This document shows, piece by piece, positions 48,978 through 58,610 of a stretch of 64,000 bases of DNA. Numbering within the stretch: the first letter of the stretch is position 1; each line of letters begins with the position of its first letter. Under the pieces are notes generated by a model. It saw nothing but the letters and a program-made list of their open reading frames with translations, had not been told where the DNA came from and made no database searches. Source of the DNA: Lutibacter sp. Its GTDB lineage: Bacteria; Bacteroidota; Bacteroidia; Flavobacteriales; Flavobacteriaceae. A program made the translations under genes and the position numbers. Where the stretch lies: the NCBI GenBank assembly GCA_002733665.1, contig NVWM01000007.1, forward strand, positions 46,887 to 110,886. Direction: 5' to 3'.

Positions 48978-51900
48978 TTATCGGATTAATTCTATAAAGT
49001 TAGTTTTAGGTTTTGTCATAGCATCATTAAAGTCTAATGTGTAAAAATAAACACCTTCAGGAACAGGTTTGTTTTTATAAGTTCCATCCCACCATTCTGG
49101 GTTTATATTTCCTTTGTTACTGTAGTTGTGAACTTCACTTCCCCAACGATCAAAAATTATCAATATAAATTCTGGGAAGTCTTGCATTCCAGATATTGCA
49201 AACGTATCACTCATTCCATCATTATTTGGTGAAAATAGATTAGGAATATCATTGTCTTTTATAGTTCCAATTCCTTCAATTATTGGTGATGAATTTGCAA
49301 CATTTGCAGATGTTACTGTTGCTATTAATGACATTGTTTCTGTATCTTCATTTAGATTGTCATCGATTGTAGAAACGTTTAATGAAATAGATTCTGTTAA
49401 GGGAGGAATTGATGCTGTTGTAGTTAAACTGCTATAGTCATTTGGAGCAATAGCCGTAATATTATTAGAATTTATATCAAAGTTAATAGCAGCGTAGTTT
49501 TGCATAGGTAAATCTGTATCACCGTCAATCATACTAAGTGTAAAAACCAATGTATTCCCTTCAACAACAGTAGGATTGTTGATAATAATTGTTGGATCAG
49601 GATTTAAATCTAAAATGGTTCCAGTTTTGTCTAAATCTTGTAGCCCTACATTATTACTTGTAACTTGTCCAATAACAGCAAGGGGTTCCTGGTCTGGCTC
49701 GTTAAGGTTATCAATATTGGTTGTGATACTGAATGTTGCTTGTGTATTTGCATTAGCAGGATCTATTGTGCCATCAATTATCAGCGTATTTATATAAGTT
49801 GAATAATCTTCTGGACTTATTGCAATGATATCTGATGTTTTAATAGATATGTTTACAGGCGTTGAACTTGGATGACTTATTACGATTGTATGTACTAAAT
49901 CGACTCCTTCATCTTCAATAGTATCATTCATTGTGATTGTTGGAGGAACTTCATTGTCTAAAATTGTTCCGATCCCTTCTGCTTCTGTATTAATAGTATT
50001 GTTTGATAGTATTGTACCGTTTAGAGTTAATAACTCATCTAATTCATAAATAATATCATCTAATGTGGTAACTGATAGTGTTTCCGTTGTTTGAAATGGC
50101 GGTATAATAATTTGGGTTGTAAGTACTTGATTGTAATCAAATGGTGTAATTGCTACATCATATAGAGTTGTTGTACTTGCTCCATCAGAAGTGAAAAGGT
50201 CAATAATTATAGGAGTTGCACTTGGAACTAGAATTGTACTATCATTCATTGTAGTTAATGATATTGTAAATATTAAATCTCCTCCTTCTATTATTGATAC
50301 ATTATCAATTCGTATTATAATTGCTATTATTTCTCTCCAATCTCTTTCTGATGTGTCTGTATTGTCAACATTTGGAAAACTTGTTGGTATTTGACTGTTT
50401 GTTGGATTTATTTGAGAATCATTATTGTCATATGCATCATCTAATCCGTCATTATCTGCGTCATTATTTGCAGCAATTGTTTCAGGAGTTCCGTCATTAT
50501 TAAAATCCCAACCTTCAATATAATCATCTCTTACATCATTATCAGAATTTGTATCGATATAATCAAATATAGTATCACCTTCGGTATCGACAGGATTTAT
50601 TCCGTTTGGATATGATGTGTCAATTCCGTTTGTATCAACTGTTCCGTTAGGAGCAATATAATTATCGGTTGATTGTCCTTCTATATTATCTACAATTCCG
50701 TCTCCATCTGAATCTATGTCTAAGTAATTGTTGTTTCCAGTTGTGTCTGTATTTGGGATTGTATAGTTAATAACAGCAGTAAAAGTGTCATTATTTTCTA
50801 CAGTATTGTCTAGGCCGTTTATTCCAACAGGATTGTCAGTAATACCATTATCATCAACATCTAACGCAGTGTTTCCTGCTTCGGTAATATCAAAAATTCC
50901 ATCATTATCACTATCTAAATCAAAATGGTTTGGAATGCCATCTCTATCAAAATCAAAAAGATCTACAATTCCATCATTATTAGAATCTACACCAAAATTA
51001 ATATCTCTATAATTTGGGATAAGATCATTATCATCATCATCTAAAGGGTTTAAACCTCCATATTCTATAGTGTCAGGAATAGTGTCGTTGTCATCATCAA
51101 TATCATCAATATTACTAATTCCGTCATTGTCGCTATCTGTAAAAGTTGAAACATTAACGGTTCCATCAGAAGAAATTGTATTGTTTAACGGATTACTTCC
51201 TGTGAAAGTTGCAGTATTTATGCCAATACAATCTTCATTGAAAATTACAGTAAATTCAATTACTACATTCTGATTTGGTTCTAAAATACCAGAAGTACCA
51301 TTTAAAAGATTAATATCTGTTGTGCCATTATATGAAGGATTTAAAATAGGGTTACTTACTGCAGTAGAGCTAACAATATTGAGATTGCTTACAGAAAGTA
51401 TATTTCCACTACATATATTATTTAAATCGTCTTGTATTTGCAAATCTCCTATTTGTACTGCTGTACTAGTATTGGTTATTGTTAATTGAAATGTAACTTC
51501 TTCATGCTCTAATATTCCGTTTGGTTCAGATTCAGTATCTGTAATAGTTTTTAAAGTAGTGAGAGTGGAGTCGAATAAAAAACGCATAAATTCAGATGTA
51601 CAATTACACTGTTCATTTGAAGTTGGTACAGATGCTGCACTCGCTAATGTATAATACCTATCTAAATGATCTCCAAGTGCATCACTCCAAGTTACAAAAG
51701 AAAAGGTACGTCTTTGATTTAGTGTATCTTCGTTAAACCCATCAAGTGCACCTTGAGTCATACTTAAACTAAGTTGAGAAAAGAAATTTCTATTTTGAGA
51801 AGAAATTACTCCAACTACATAATAAATTTCAAAGACAATAGTTTCTCCTGCTGCCAATGATTGATTTGGTATTAAGATTTTTGTATTTGTGTCACCATCA

Positions 51901-53042
51901 TACGAAGTATTGATTGCTACTGGATTTCCGGCTGTTTGTGTTACTATGATACTTGTAAAAACGACTCCGTTATTTAAAAAATTCCCTAATCCCATGTTGT
52001 AATTAACATCATTAGCAGTTGCAGTACCTTCATTAGTAATTACGATTGTATTTGTGAAATCGTATGTACCGTCAAAGTTGACTAAAGGATCAGAATTTGG
52101 AATATAAATTCCTGCAGCAACAGAAGTTTCAGTTGTATGAAAATCTGAAATTAAAAGGTTATTTGTTTGATTACCATTAGATGAAGTTACATTTAGAGTA
52201 TTATCAAAATCTATTCCAGAACCAGAAGGTGTGGGATTTGGTCTTCCATTACAGAAAGGATCTACTGTAACACAAAAAGAAATATTTATTGATTGTCTTG
52301 GATATAAAATATTTGTTGCTATAGCGTTTGGATTAAAAAAAGTAGATGAGGTTAAATTTTCAAAATTGGGGTTTAAAGAATTTATGTCCCAATCTTGAGG
52401 ATAAGGATTTCCTAATACATCTAGTGAATAACTAGTTTGTATAGACATTTGATCTATTAATGTTGCACACCCATTTCCAAACGTATTTTGTAAATTATCA
52501 GTTAAATTAATAGTTGAAATTAAACTTGTAGGGTTGTAATTTACAGCATTACTGTTATTAGTTATTCTAATAGTATACTGTACATTATAATCTCCATCAA
52601 GAGTGTAACCTTGATTACAAGTTGAATGATTAGAAATATTGATAAGATCGTTTGGTTCGCTTATAGTTAAAATTAATGTAGCAGTACTAAGGTCGGTACC
52701 ATCAGAAACTTCATATATAATCGTAGGAAATATGCCTACATAAGTTGGCGAAGGGATAAACACGTAACTTCCATTTGCATTGATAGTAATAGTTCCTTCA
52801 GTTAAGATAGCAGTATCTCCAACTAAATAAATCGTTCCGTTAATTGTAAATTGAGTTATGAATAGTGCATCACCATCAACATCAGAGTCATTTGCTAAAA
52901 TTCCAGGAGCAACAACAGTTAAAGGTGTGTTTATAGGTGTTATGTTGACATCGTTTATTAATGTTGGAGGAGTATTTTGTGCGAAAACATTTTGCACAAT
53001 AAAGAATAGAAAAAATAAATGGAAAGGGTTGATTTTAGTCAT
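48978..53042 (-). CDS. Giant secreted T9SS type B substrate with calcium-binding and Calx-beta domains
   Basis: A 1354-residue exported protein. The signal peptide is residues 1-21. A cadherin-like domain (about 25-130) is followed by DUF11-type repeats (about 140-640), with TNTSTAVQIGD and FNEDCIGINTATF. Calcium-binding thrombospondin type 3-like repeats occupy about 650-890 (DSDNDGISNIDDIDDDNDT, DFDRDGIPNHFDLDSDNDG). Calx-beta domains run over about 905-1260. The C-terminal type B sorting domain (CHU_C) is about 1268-1354, with PNLFSPNNDGMSDTF, FDRWGSEVH and PVPEGVYFYTL. It is probably an adhesin attached by the T9SS. Confidence 0.9.
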   Translation of the reverse strand: MTKINPFHLFFLFFIVQNVFAQNTPPTLINDVNITPINTPLTVVAPGILANDSDVDGDALFITQFTINGTIYLVGDTAILTEGTITINANGSYVFIPSPTYVGIFPTIIYEVSDGTDLSTATLILTISEPNDLINISNHSTCNQGYTLDGDYNVQYTIRITNNSNAVNYNPTSLISTINLTDNLQNTFGNGCATLIDQMSIQTSYSLDVLGNPYPQDWDINSLNPNFENLTSSTFFNPNAIATNILYPRQSINISFCVTVDPFCNGRPNPTPSGSGIDFDNTLNVTSSNGNQTNNLLISDFHTTETSVAAGIYIPNSDPLVNFDGTYDFTNTIVITNEGTATANDVNYNMGLGNFLNNGVVFTSIIVTQTAGNPVAINTSYDGDTNTKILIPNQSLAAGETIVFEIYYVVGVISSQNRNFFSQLSLSMTQGALDGFNEDTLNQRRTFSFVTWSDALGDHLDRYYTLASAASVPTSNEQCNCTSEFMRFLFDSTLTTLKTITDTESEPNGILEHEEVTFQLTITNTSTAVQIGDLQIQDDLNNICSGNILSVSNLNIVSSTAVSNPILNPSYNGTTDINLLNGTSGILEPNQNVVIEFTVIFNEDCIGINTATFTGSNPLNNTISSDGTVNVSTFTDSDNDGISNIDDIDDDNDTIPDTIEYGGLNPLDDDDNDLIPNYRDINFGVDSNNDGIVDLFDFDRDGIPNHFDLDSDNDGIFDITEAGNTALDVDDNGITDNPVGINGLDNTVENNDTFTAVINYTIPNTDTTGNNNYLDIDSDGDGIVDNIEGQSTDNYIAPNGTVDTNGIDTSYPNGINPVDTEGDTIFDYIDTNSDNDVRDDYIEGWDFNNDGTPETIAANNDADNDGLDDAYDNNDSQINPTNSQIPTSFPNVDNTDTSERDWREIIAIIIRIDNVSIIEGGDLIFTISLTTMNDSTILVPSATPIIIDLFTSDGASTTTLYDVAITPFDYNQVLTTQIIIPPFQTTETLSVTTLDDIIYELDELLTLNGTILSNNTINTEAEGIGTILDNEVPPTITMNDTIEDEGVDLVHTIVISHPSSTPVNISIKTSDIIAISPEDYSTYINTLIIDGTIDPANANTQATFSITTNIDNLNEPDQEPLAVIGQVTSNNVGLQDLDKTGTILDLNPDPTIIINNPTVVEGNTLVFTLSMIDGDTDLPMQNYAAINFDINSNNITAIAPNDYSSLTTTASIPPLTESISLNVSTIDDNLNEDTETMSLIATVTSANVANSSPIIEGIGTIKDNDIPNLFSPNNDGMSDTFAISGMQDFPEFILIIFDRWGSEVHNYSNKGNINPEWWDGTYKNKPVPEGVYFYTLDFNDAMTKPKTNFIELIR

Positions 53043-53200
53043 AATACTTTAATATTATTAAATCCCCAAAATTTAATTGTTATTTCAACGTAAAAATATT
53101 GATAAAATTATATAAAATTATTTTAATTTGAGTTAATGTTATATTGCTTTGGGGAAATATTTTTATTAAAAATTTATTGTTTATAATTATTGCTAATGTA

Positions 53201-54226
53201 TCAATTAATTTTTAAACGAGCCATAATTGGAAAATGGTCTGAATATTTTACGGTATATGTCTTGAAGTTGTTGACTTCAAACTGTTTATCAGTTAGAATA
53301 AAATCAATGCGTGCGGGAAAAAAATAGTCGTAAGATTTCCCAAATCCTTTTCCGGCTTCTACAAAGGCATCATTTTTATTTCCTTTTAATTTGCGATATG
53401 CCCATGAAAAAGCGGTGTTATTAAAATCTCCACAAATTATAGTTTTGTAATTGCTTATTTTTTCGTGTGCTACTAATTTTTCTGATTGTTCTGCTTGGAG
53501 TTTAAATGTTTTCTTTAATCGCTGTATTAGTTTTTCAGAATCTTTTTCGCCAAAATTTTCTTTATCCAATTGAATTTTTTGAGATTCTAAATGCACATTA
53601 TATATTCTAATAGTATCTTTATTCTTAACAATATCTACAAAGATTGCATTATTAGCAGTACTATTAAAATCTAATGAACCAGAATTTATAATTTTGTATT
53701 TCGAGTAAATTGCTTGTCCAAAATACGAAACTCGCTTGTTTGGGTTATTATTGACAAATTTATATTTATAATCAAAATTCACTTTAGATTTAGTTAAAAA
53801 TTCTTGAAAGCAAATGATATCTGGATCTTTTTCTTTGATAAAATCTGAAACAAATTTTAGCGTTTCTTCTTTACCCTCTTTTTTCCATTTGTAGATATTA
53901 AAAAGGCGAACATTATAACTCATTATTTTAAGATCATCTGTCAATAAAACTTTTTTTTCTGCTACTTGGAAAAAAGAATTAATAGTTTGAAAACCAATCA
54001 CCAATACAAATAAAGATAAAAGAAATTGACGCTTTAGTTTTATCAGCCAGTAGATTGAAAAAGAAATATTTATCAAGATTAATGCAGGAACAGTAAGGCT
54101 TAAAATACTTATTATTGGAAAGGTTTTTGGCGAAATATACGGTAATAAATAAGATAGCAATAATATAGTTGCAAAGAGTGAATTAATCACAAAAACTAAT
54201 TTATTAAACCAAGATAATTTGCGCAT
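53201..54226 (-). CDS. Endonuclease/exonuclease/phosphatase family protein, membrane-anchored
   Basis: A 341-residue protein with three N-terminal transmembrane helices (about 10-28, 36-58, 65-85) and an EEP domain. The catalytic motifs are LKIMSYNVRLFN (about 105), DIICFQEFL (about 138), IICGDFNN (about 265) and VKYSDHFPIMARL (about 328). It may hydrolyse phosphodiesters of nucleic acids or sphingomyelin-like lipids; substrate is not seen. It lies at the end of a run starting with mutL and two rhomboids, 3 bases after the second rhomboid gene. Confidence 0.87.
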   Translation of the reverse strand: MRKLSWFNKLVFVINSLFATILLLSYLLPYISPKTFPIISILSLTVPALILINISFSIYWLIKLKRQFLLSLFVLVIGFQTINSFFQVAEKKVLLTDDLKIMSYNVRLFNIYKWKKEGKEETLKFVSDFIKEKDPDIICFQEFLTKSKVNFDYKYKFVNNNPNKRVSYFGQAIYSKYKIINSGSLDFNSTANNAIFVDIVKNKDTIRIYNVHLESQKIQLDKENFGEKDSEKLIQRLKKTFKLQAEQSEKLVAHEKISNYKTIICGDFNNTAFSWAYRKLKGNKNDAFVEAGKGFGKSYDYFFPARIDFILTDKQFEVNNFKTYTVKYSDHFPIMARLKIN

Positions 54227-54228
54227 AT

Positions 54229-55071
54229 TTACTTTTTATTTCCAGATTTAAACAAAAATTCTTTTTCTTCTTTATTCAAACTTTCATAGCCAGATTTACC
54301 AATTTTATCTAATATTTTATTTATTTGCTGTTGATTTTGGTTCACTTCTTTATGTGTTGGCTTTCTCTTAATATGCTGTTTCTTATGAACTGTTCGTAAC
54401 GGACTATGTTTCTTTTGTTTAAACAGATTAGAGAAAAAATTAATGGTACTCTCAACCCATTTTCCAATATCCATTCCTCTTTCGAGTTGCTTAGCATAAA
54501 CAAAACCAATCAAAGCGCCTCCAAGATGTGCTATTGATGAACCCTTATTGGCAGTACTTAACTCTAATAAACTCAATACAATCCATATTGCTGTTAATAC
54601 CCATAATTCTATACTTCCAATGAGTCGTAATCGAATAGAATAATGTGGAATTTTTACTGTTATTGCAACAAAAATAGCCGTTACAGCAGCTGAAGCTCCT
54701 CCAAGAGGGAAACCAGTGTTTTTAGTTATAAAATAATAGGTTAAGAATGCAATACCTCCAGATAATATACCAAGAAAGTATAGGTTTAAGAATTGTTTTT
54801 TAGAGAAAAAATCTAAAAATAAATTTCCAATGAAATATAAAACGAAGAGGTTGCTTAGTATGTGAAGTAAATTATTATGGATAAACGCATGCGTAATAAG
54901 TGTCCAAGGTTGTGAACTTAAATTTTCAATACCTGATTTTAAAGTAAACCAATCAATAAAGAAACTTTTAAAAAAAAGAGACATGAAAAATATAGCAACG
55001 TTGATGTAGATGAACTTTTCAGCAACTGTCGCATTGTTATATGCTATTTTTATATCGTTATTAAAACTCAC
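54229..55071 (-). CDS. Rhomboid family intramembrane serine protease (copy 2)
   Basis: A 280-residue six-helix membrane protease. The serine motif is PLGGASAAVTAIF (about residue 120) and the catalytic histidine is in IAHLGGALIGFVY (about 178). The first loop has TLITHAFIHNNLLHILSNLFVLY, as in rhomboids. The C-terminal 60 residues are basic and extramembrane (KKQHIKRKPTHKE). Substrates are unknown. It overlaps the first rhomboid gene by one base (shared 55071) and is followed by the EEP gene. Confidence 0.87.
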   Translation of the reverse strand: MSFNNDIKIAYNNATVAEKFIYINVAIFFMSLFFKSFFIDWFTLKSGIENLSSQPWTLITHAFIHNNLLHILSNLFVLYFIGNLFLDFFSKKQFLNLYFLGILSGGIAFLTYYFITKNTGFPLGGASAAVTAIFVAITVKIPHYSIRLRLIGSIELWVLTAIWIVLSLLELSTANKGSSIAHLGGALIGFVYAKQLERGMDIGKWVESTINFFSNLFKQKKHSPLRTVHKKQHIKRKPTHKEVNQNQQQINKILDKIGKSGYESLNKEEKEFLFKSGNKK

Positions 55072-55805
55072 TAATTCCAGCGTTTAAATTGATTCTTTTT
55101 CCATTGCCAAGCGATTATAAAACCGATTAAAGCACCTCCGATATGCGCAAAATGTGCAATATTTCCTACAGAATATTTAGTTACGCCAAAGAATAAATCA
55201 CCTAGAATAATTATTGGGATGAAATATTTTGCAGCAATAGGAACTGGGAAAAATATCAAAGCTAATTTTGAATTTGGATAGTACATTGCAAATGCGACTA
55301 AAACACCATAAACGGCTCCAGATGCTCCAACTGCAGGAGTGTTGTATGTTGCGTAAAATTCTGACAATTTTGACTCACTAACTGATTCTAATATTCCAGA
55401 ATTATAACTTCCAGTATCTAATAATTGTTGAATATCAGTAATTGATAATCCTGAACTAATTAGTTGTTCATATGTTCCGTTAAACTGATAATAATTAACC
55501 AAACTATAAATAATTCCCGCACCTAAACCTGCAGAAAAGTAGAAAAATAAAAACTTATTTCGCCCCCAAATCTGTTCTAAAGGCGTTCCAAAAGCCCATA
55601 ATCCATACATGTTGAATATCAAATGCATTGGTGATCCATGGACAAACATATGACTAATGAATTGCCAAAAACCGAAATTTCCATTTTTTGGAAAATATAA
55701 AGCCAATGAATCGCTAAAACCTAATTTTAGAGCATAGGTTGCTACAAAGAAAATAATATTTATAATAATTAAATGCTTAACTGCATCAGAAATTCTATTC
55801 ATCAT
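55071..55805 (-). CDS. Rhomboid family intramembrane serine protease (copy 1)
   Basis: A 244-residue six-helix rhomboid. Landmarks are FISHMFVHGSPMHLIFNMYGLWAFG (about 48-72), the serine motif AVGASGAVYGVLVA (about 153) and IAHFAHIGGALIGFIIAW with the catalytic histidine (about 218). A short non-conserved insertion of about 40 residues (SSGLSITDIQQLLDTG, SESKLSEFYATYN) separates helices 2 and 4. It overlaps mutL by 4 bases. The mutL-rhomboid-rhomboid order is usual for flavobacteria. Confidence 0.88.
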   Translation of the reverse strand: MMNRISDAVKHLIIINIIFFVATYALKLGFSDSLALYFPKNGNFGFWQFISHMFVHGSPMHLIFNMYGLWAFGTPLEQIWGRNKFLFFYFSAGLGAGIIYSLVNYYQFNGTYEQLISSGLSITDIQQLLDTGSYNSGILESVSESKLSEFYATYNTPAVGASGAVYGVLVAFAMYYPNSKLALIFFPVPIAAKYFIPIIILGDLFFGVTKYSVGNIAHFAHIGGALIGFIIAWQWKKNQFKRWN

Positions 55806-57604
55806 AATCCAAATTTTTTGTCAATTTCATTAATTTCCATCGAAATAAAAGTAGGTTTTCCAAAAGGTGAATGATTTGGCTCTTTACAGGCAAATAATCT
55901 TCCTAAAATATCTTCTTGTTCTTCAGTACTCAATTGAATTCCTGTTTTTATAGCCATACTTTTAGCCATACTTTTAGCCATTACATCTAATTGACTAAAA
56001 CTTGTATCAGGAATTTCGTTTTTAATATCGTCTAATAATTGTTCAAGAATTACTGTAATTTGACTTTCATTAACTGTTGTAGGAACTCCTTTTACAACAA
56101 TAGTTTCGCCTTTAATCTTATCAAACAAAAAACCAGTGCTAACTAAATCAGACTGAATTTCTTTTATCAATTTGATGTCATCTTTGCTAAAATTAATCTC
56201 TATAGGAAACAGTAATTGCTGACTTATTGCTTCTTTAACGGTACTATTCTCTAAATATTCTTCATACAATATGCGTTGATGTGCTAAATTTTGATGAATG
56301 AACAATACGCCAGATTTTATGGTACTCACAATATACTTACGATGAACTTGATGTGTTTTGGCTACAATAGTATCGTTGGTAAATAATTGTTTTGCTGCAT
56401 TTGTTTCTGGAACTGGAATATCTGTATATAAACTTTCCCAATCTGCAGTTTTCTCTCTTTTGTATGGAAATTGAATGTTCTTTTGAACTTCAGTTTTAAA
56501 TGGATTAAAACTTCTGTCTACGGTAACTGTAGGCTCTTTATAGATTTTTTTATTCTCAAATCCATAAGGAGTATCCATCGTTGAATCTCTGTTGAAATCA
56601 AGGATTGGAGCCACATTATATTGTCCTAAACTATGTTTGATTGTTGAGCGTATGATTGCATACAATGTTTTTTCGTTGTCAAACTTTATCTCCGTTTTTG
56701 TAGGATGTATATTTATATCAATTGTATTGGTTGGAACAGTTAGATATAAGAAATACGAAGGATGGTATCCTGTTGCCAACAAGCCTTCAAATGCACTAAC
56801 AACTGCATGATGTAAATAGCCGCTTTTTATAAATCTATTATTAACGAAAAAGAATTGTTCGCCTCTTTTTTTCTTTGCAAATTCTGGTTTTGACACAAAA
56901 CCCGTCAATCCTAAGACATCAGTTGTTTCATCAATCGGAACTAATTTTTCGTTCGTTTTTTTTCCTAATACAGCGACAATTCGTTTGCGTAAATTACTTT
57001 TTTCTAACCTATATACTTCTTTTTCGTTGTGATACATTGAAAAGTCAATTGAAGGATGCACAAGTGCAACACGTTGAAATTCGTCAATAATATGACGCGT
57101 TTCTACAGTGTTAGATTTTAAGAAATTTCTACGAGCAGGAATATTGTAAAACAAGTTTTTGACAGCAATTGATGTTCCTTTTGGAGTTGAAATCAACTCT
57201 TGTGAGACGATAGAGCTTCCTTCAATTTTTATATGTGTGCCAAGTTCTTGATGTTCTTGCTTGGTTTTTAAATCTACATGTGCAATAGCAGCAATAGAAG
57301 CAAGGGCTTCACCACGAAAACCTTTTGTTTGTAGATTAAACAAATCTTCTGCAGTTTTTATTTTGGATGTTGCATGTCTTTCAAAACAAAAACGAGCATC
57401 TGTTTCACTCATTCCTTTACCATTGTCAATCACTTGAATCAATGCTTTTCCAGCATCTTTAACCAATAACTTGATAGTTGTTGCATTGGCGTCAATAGCA
57501 TTTTCTAATAATTCTTTCACTACAGATGCTGGACGTTGAACGACTTCACCAGCAGCAATTTGATTTGCTACGTGATCAGGTAAAAGTTGGATGATATCTG
57601 ACAT
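55802..57604 (-). CDS. mutL: DNA mismatch repair protein MutL
   Basis: Mismatch-repair ATPase, 600 residues. The GHKL ATPase signature is seen in GEVVQRPASVVKELLENAIDA, VIDNGKGM and TKGFRGEALASIA. FFYNIPARRNFL-type and VNNRFIKSGYLHHAV follow. The C-terminal dimerisation domain (about 395-600) has FIHQNLAHQRILYEEY where endonuclease-active MutL has DQHAxxE-type residues; D, H and E are replaced by H, N and Q. FACKEPNHSPFGKPT is the normal C-terminal motif. It probably lacks the metal-dependent nuclease or follows a lineage variant. Confidence 0.93.
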   Translation of the reverse strand: MSDIIQLLPDHVANQIAAGEVVQRPASVVKELLENAIDANATTIKLLVKDAGKALIQVIDNGKGMSETDARFCFERHATSKIKTAEDLFNLQTKGFRGEALASIAAIAHVDLKTKQEHQELGTHIKIEGSSIVSQELISTPKGTSIAVKNLFYNIPARRNFLKSNTVETRHIIDEFQRVALVHPSIDFSMYHNEKEVYRLEKSNLRKRIVAVLGKKTNEKLVPIDETTDVLGLTGFVSKPEFAKKKRGEQFFFVNNRFIKSGYLHHAVVSAFEGLLATGYHPSYFLYLTVPTNTIDINIHPTKTEIKFDNEKTLYAIIRSTIKHSLGQYNVAPILDFNRDSTMDTPYGFENKKIYKEPTVTVDRSFNPFKTEVQKNIQFPYKREKTADWESLYTDIPVPETNAAKQLFTNDTIVAKTHQVHRKYIVSTIKSGVLFIHQNLAHQRILYEEYLENSTVKEAISQQLLFPIEINFSKDDIKLIKEIQSDLVSTGFLFDKIKGETIVVKGVPTTVNESQITVILEQLLDDIKNEIPDTSFSQLDVMAKSMAKSMAIKTGIQLSTEEQEDILGRLFACKEPNHSPFGKPTFISMEINEIDKKFGL

Positions 57605-57906
57605 TAATTTTTTGTTGTAAAAATTGACAAATCAAAGTCTATAAAAAAAAGAAATATTAAAACTAAAATGGCGATTGTTATACTTATAATTTTGATTGAG
57701 GTTTTACTTTGCTCACTTTTAAGATCATCTACTGCCAATCTAAATCTAGATTTTAAGCCACCACTTTTTCCAAGTGTATTTCTAAAGTCATCAAATTTTC
57801 CTTTAATTTTATAGGGATTTATGTTCTCACCATCTTCGTTTTTATTTTTATAATAACGAGGATTGTAATCAAACTTTTTATTTTTTCTGCGAATTAATGC
57901 TCCCAA
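57604..57906 (-). CDS. Small membrane protein between ribH and mutL
   Basis: A 100-residue protein with a basic, asparagine-rich N-terminus (IRRKNKKFDYNPRYYKNKN) and a single C-terminal transmembrane helix (about 72-92, SIKIISITIAILVLIFLFF). Flavobacterial relatives are sometimes labelled riboflavin synthase subunit beta because of the ribH neighbour; the sequence shows nothing of that enzyme. Role unknown. It overlaps mutL by one base. Confidence 0.72.
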   Translation of the reverse strand: MGALIRRKNKKFDYNPRYYKNKNEDGENINPYKIKGKFDDFRNTLGKSGGLKSRFRLAVDDLKSEQSKTSIKIISITIAILVLIFLFFIDFDLSIFTTKN

Positions 57907-58002
57907 AATGCCAATATTTAGAAATTAAAATATGAAAATCAAAGTTACGCAAATAATAGTTTGTGGTCAAATATTGTTTATAAGAATAAATGTTAAAAAA
58001 GA

Positions 58003-58030
58003 GATTCCTGCCTTCGCAGGAATGACAGTC
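58003..58030. repeat. Short REP-like hairpin (inverse of 6069-6093)
   Basis: ATTCCTGC and GCAGGAAT pair around CTTC, followed by GACAG. It is the reverse-sense relative of the hairpin at 6069 and lies just after the ribH stop. Confidence 0.65.
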
Positions 58031-58046
58031 AAATTAATCTAATTGA

Positions 58047-58517
58047 CTAAAGAGCAGCCATTTTAATAGCAGCAACAGCACATTCAATACCTTTATTACC
58101 GTGTTTTCCACCAGATCTGTCGATAGATTGCTGTTTTGTATCGTCTGTCAATACACAAAAAATAGTTGGTGAGTTGTATTTGATGTTTAAATCTTTGATG
58201 CCTTGGGTTACACCTTGGCAAACAAAATCAAAATGTTTTGTTTCTCCTTGGATAACATTTCCAATAGCAATAACTGCATAAACTTCTTGAGTTTCTAGCA
58301 TTTTTTTACAGCCATAAATCAATTCAAAGCTTCCAGGAACTTTCCAAGTAATAATATTTTTAGCTAATGCGCCACAGTCAATAAGTGTGTCAATAGCACC
58401 TTTTGTAAGGTTTGAAGTAATCTCTGGATTCCATTCAGAAACAACAATCCCAAACCGAAAATTCTTCGCGTTTGGGATTGTTGTTTTATCGTATGCAGAT
58501 AAATTAGTTGTTGCCAT
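58047..58517 (-). CDS. ribH: 6,7-dimethyl-8-ribityllumazine synthase
   Basis: Riboflavin pathway enzyme that condenses 3,4-dihydroxybutanone phosphate with the pyrimidine. 156 residues, normal length. Landmarks are FGIVVSEWNPEIT (about 24-36), WKVPGSFELIYGCKKM (about 60) and IGNVIQGETKHFDFVCQGVTQGI with the catalytic histidine (about 92). FCVLTDDTKQQSIDRSGGKHGNKG-type C-terminus binds phosphate. It is a single gene with a 93-base spacer from the TPR gene. Confidence 0.95.
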   Translation of the reverse strand: MATTNLSAYDKTTIPNAKNFRFGIVVSEWNPEITSNLTKGAIDTLIDCGALAKNIITWKVPGSFELIYGCKKMLETQEVYAVIAIGNVIQGETKHFDFVCQGVTQGIKDLNIKYNSPTIFCVLTDDTKQQSIDRSGGKHGNKGIECAVAAIKMAAL

Positions 58518-58610
58518 TTTTTAGATGTTTGGTCTTTTGGATTGTTAGATTATTTTGAATAAATTGATATCCTTTATCGTAAAATACGAGTAATCTAGTA
58601 GTCCAAGAAT

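Noticed and set aside
49252..53052. Several plus-strand frames opposite the giant T9SS protein
   Set aside because: They are antisense shadows of a low-complexity Asp/Asn/Thr-rich gene and contain no recognisable motif.
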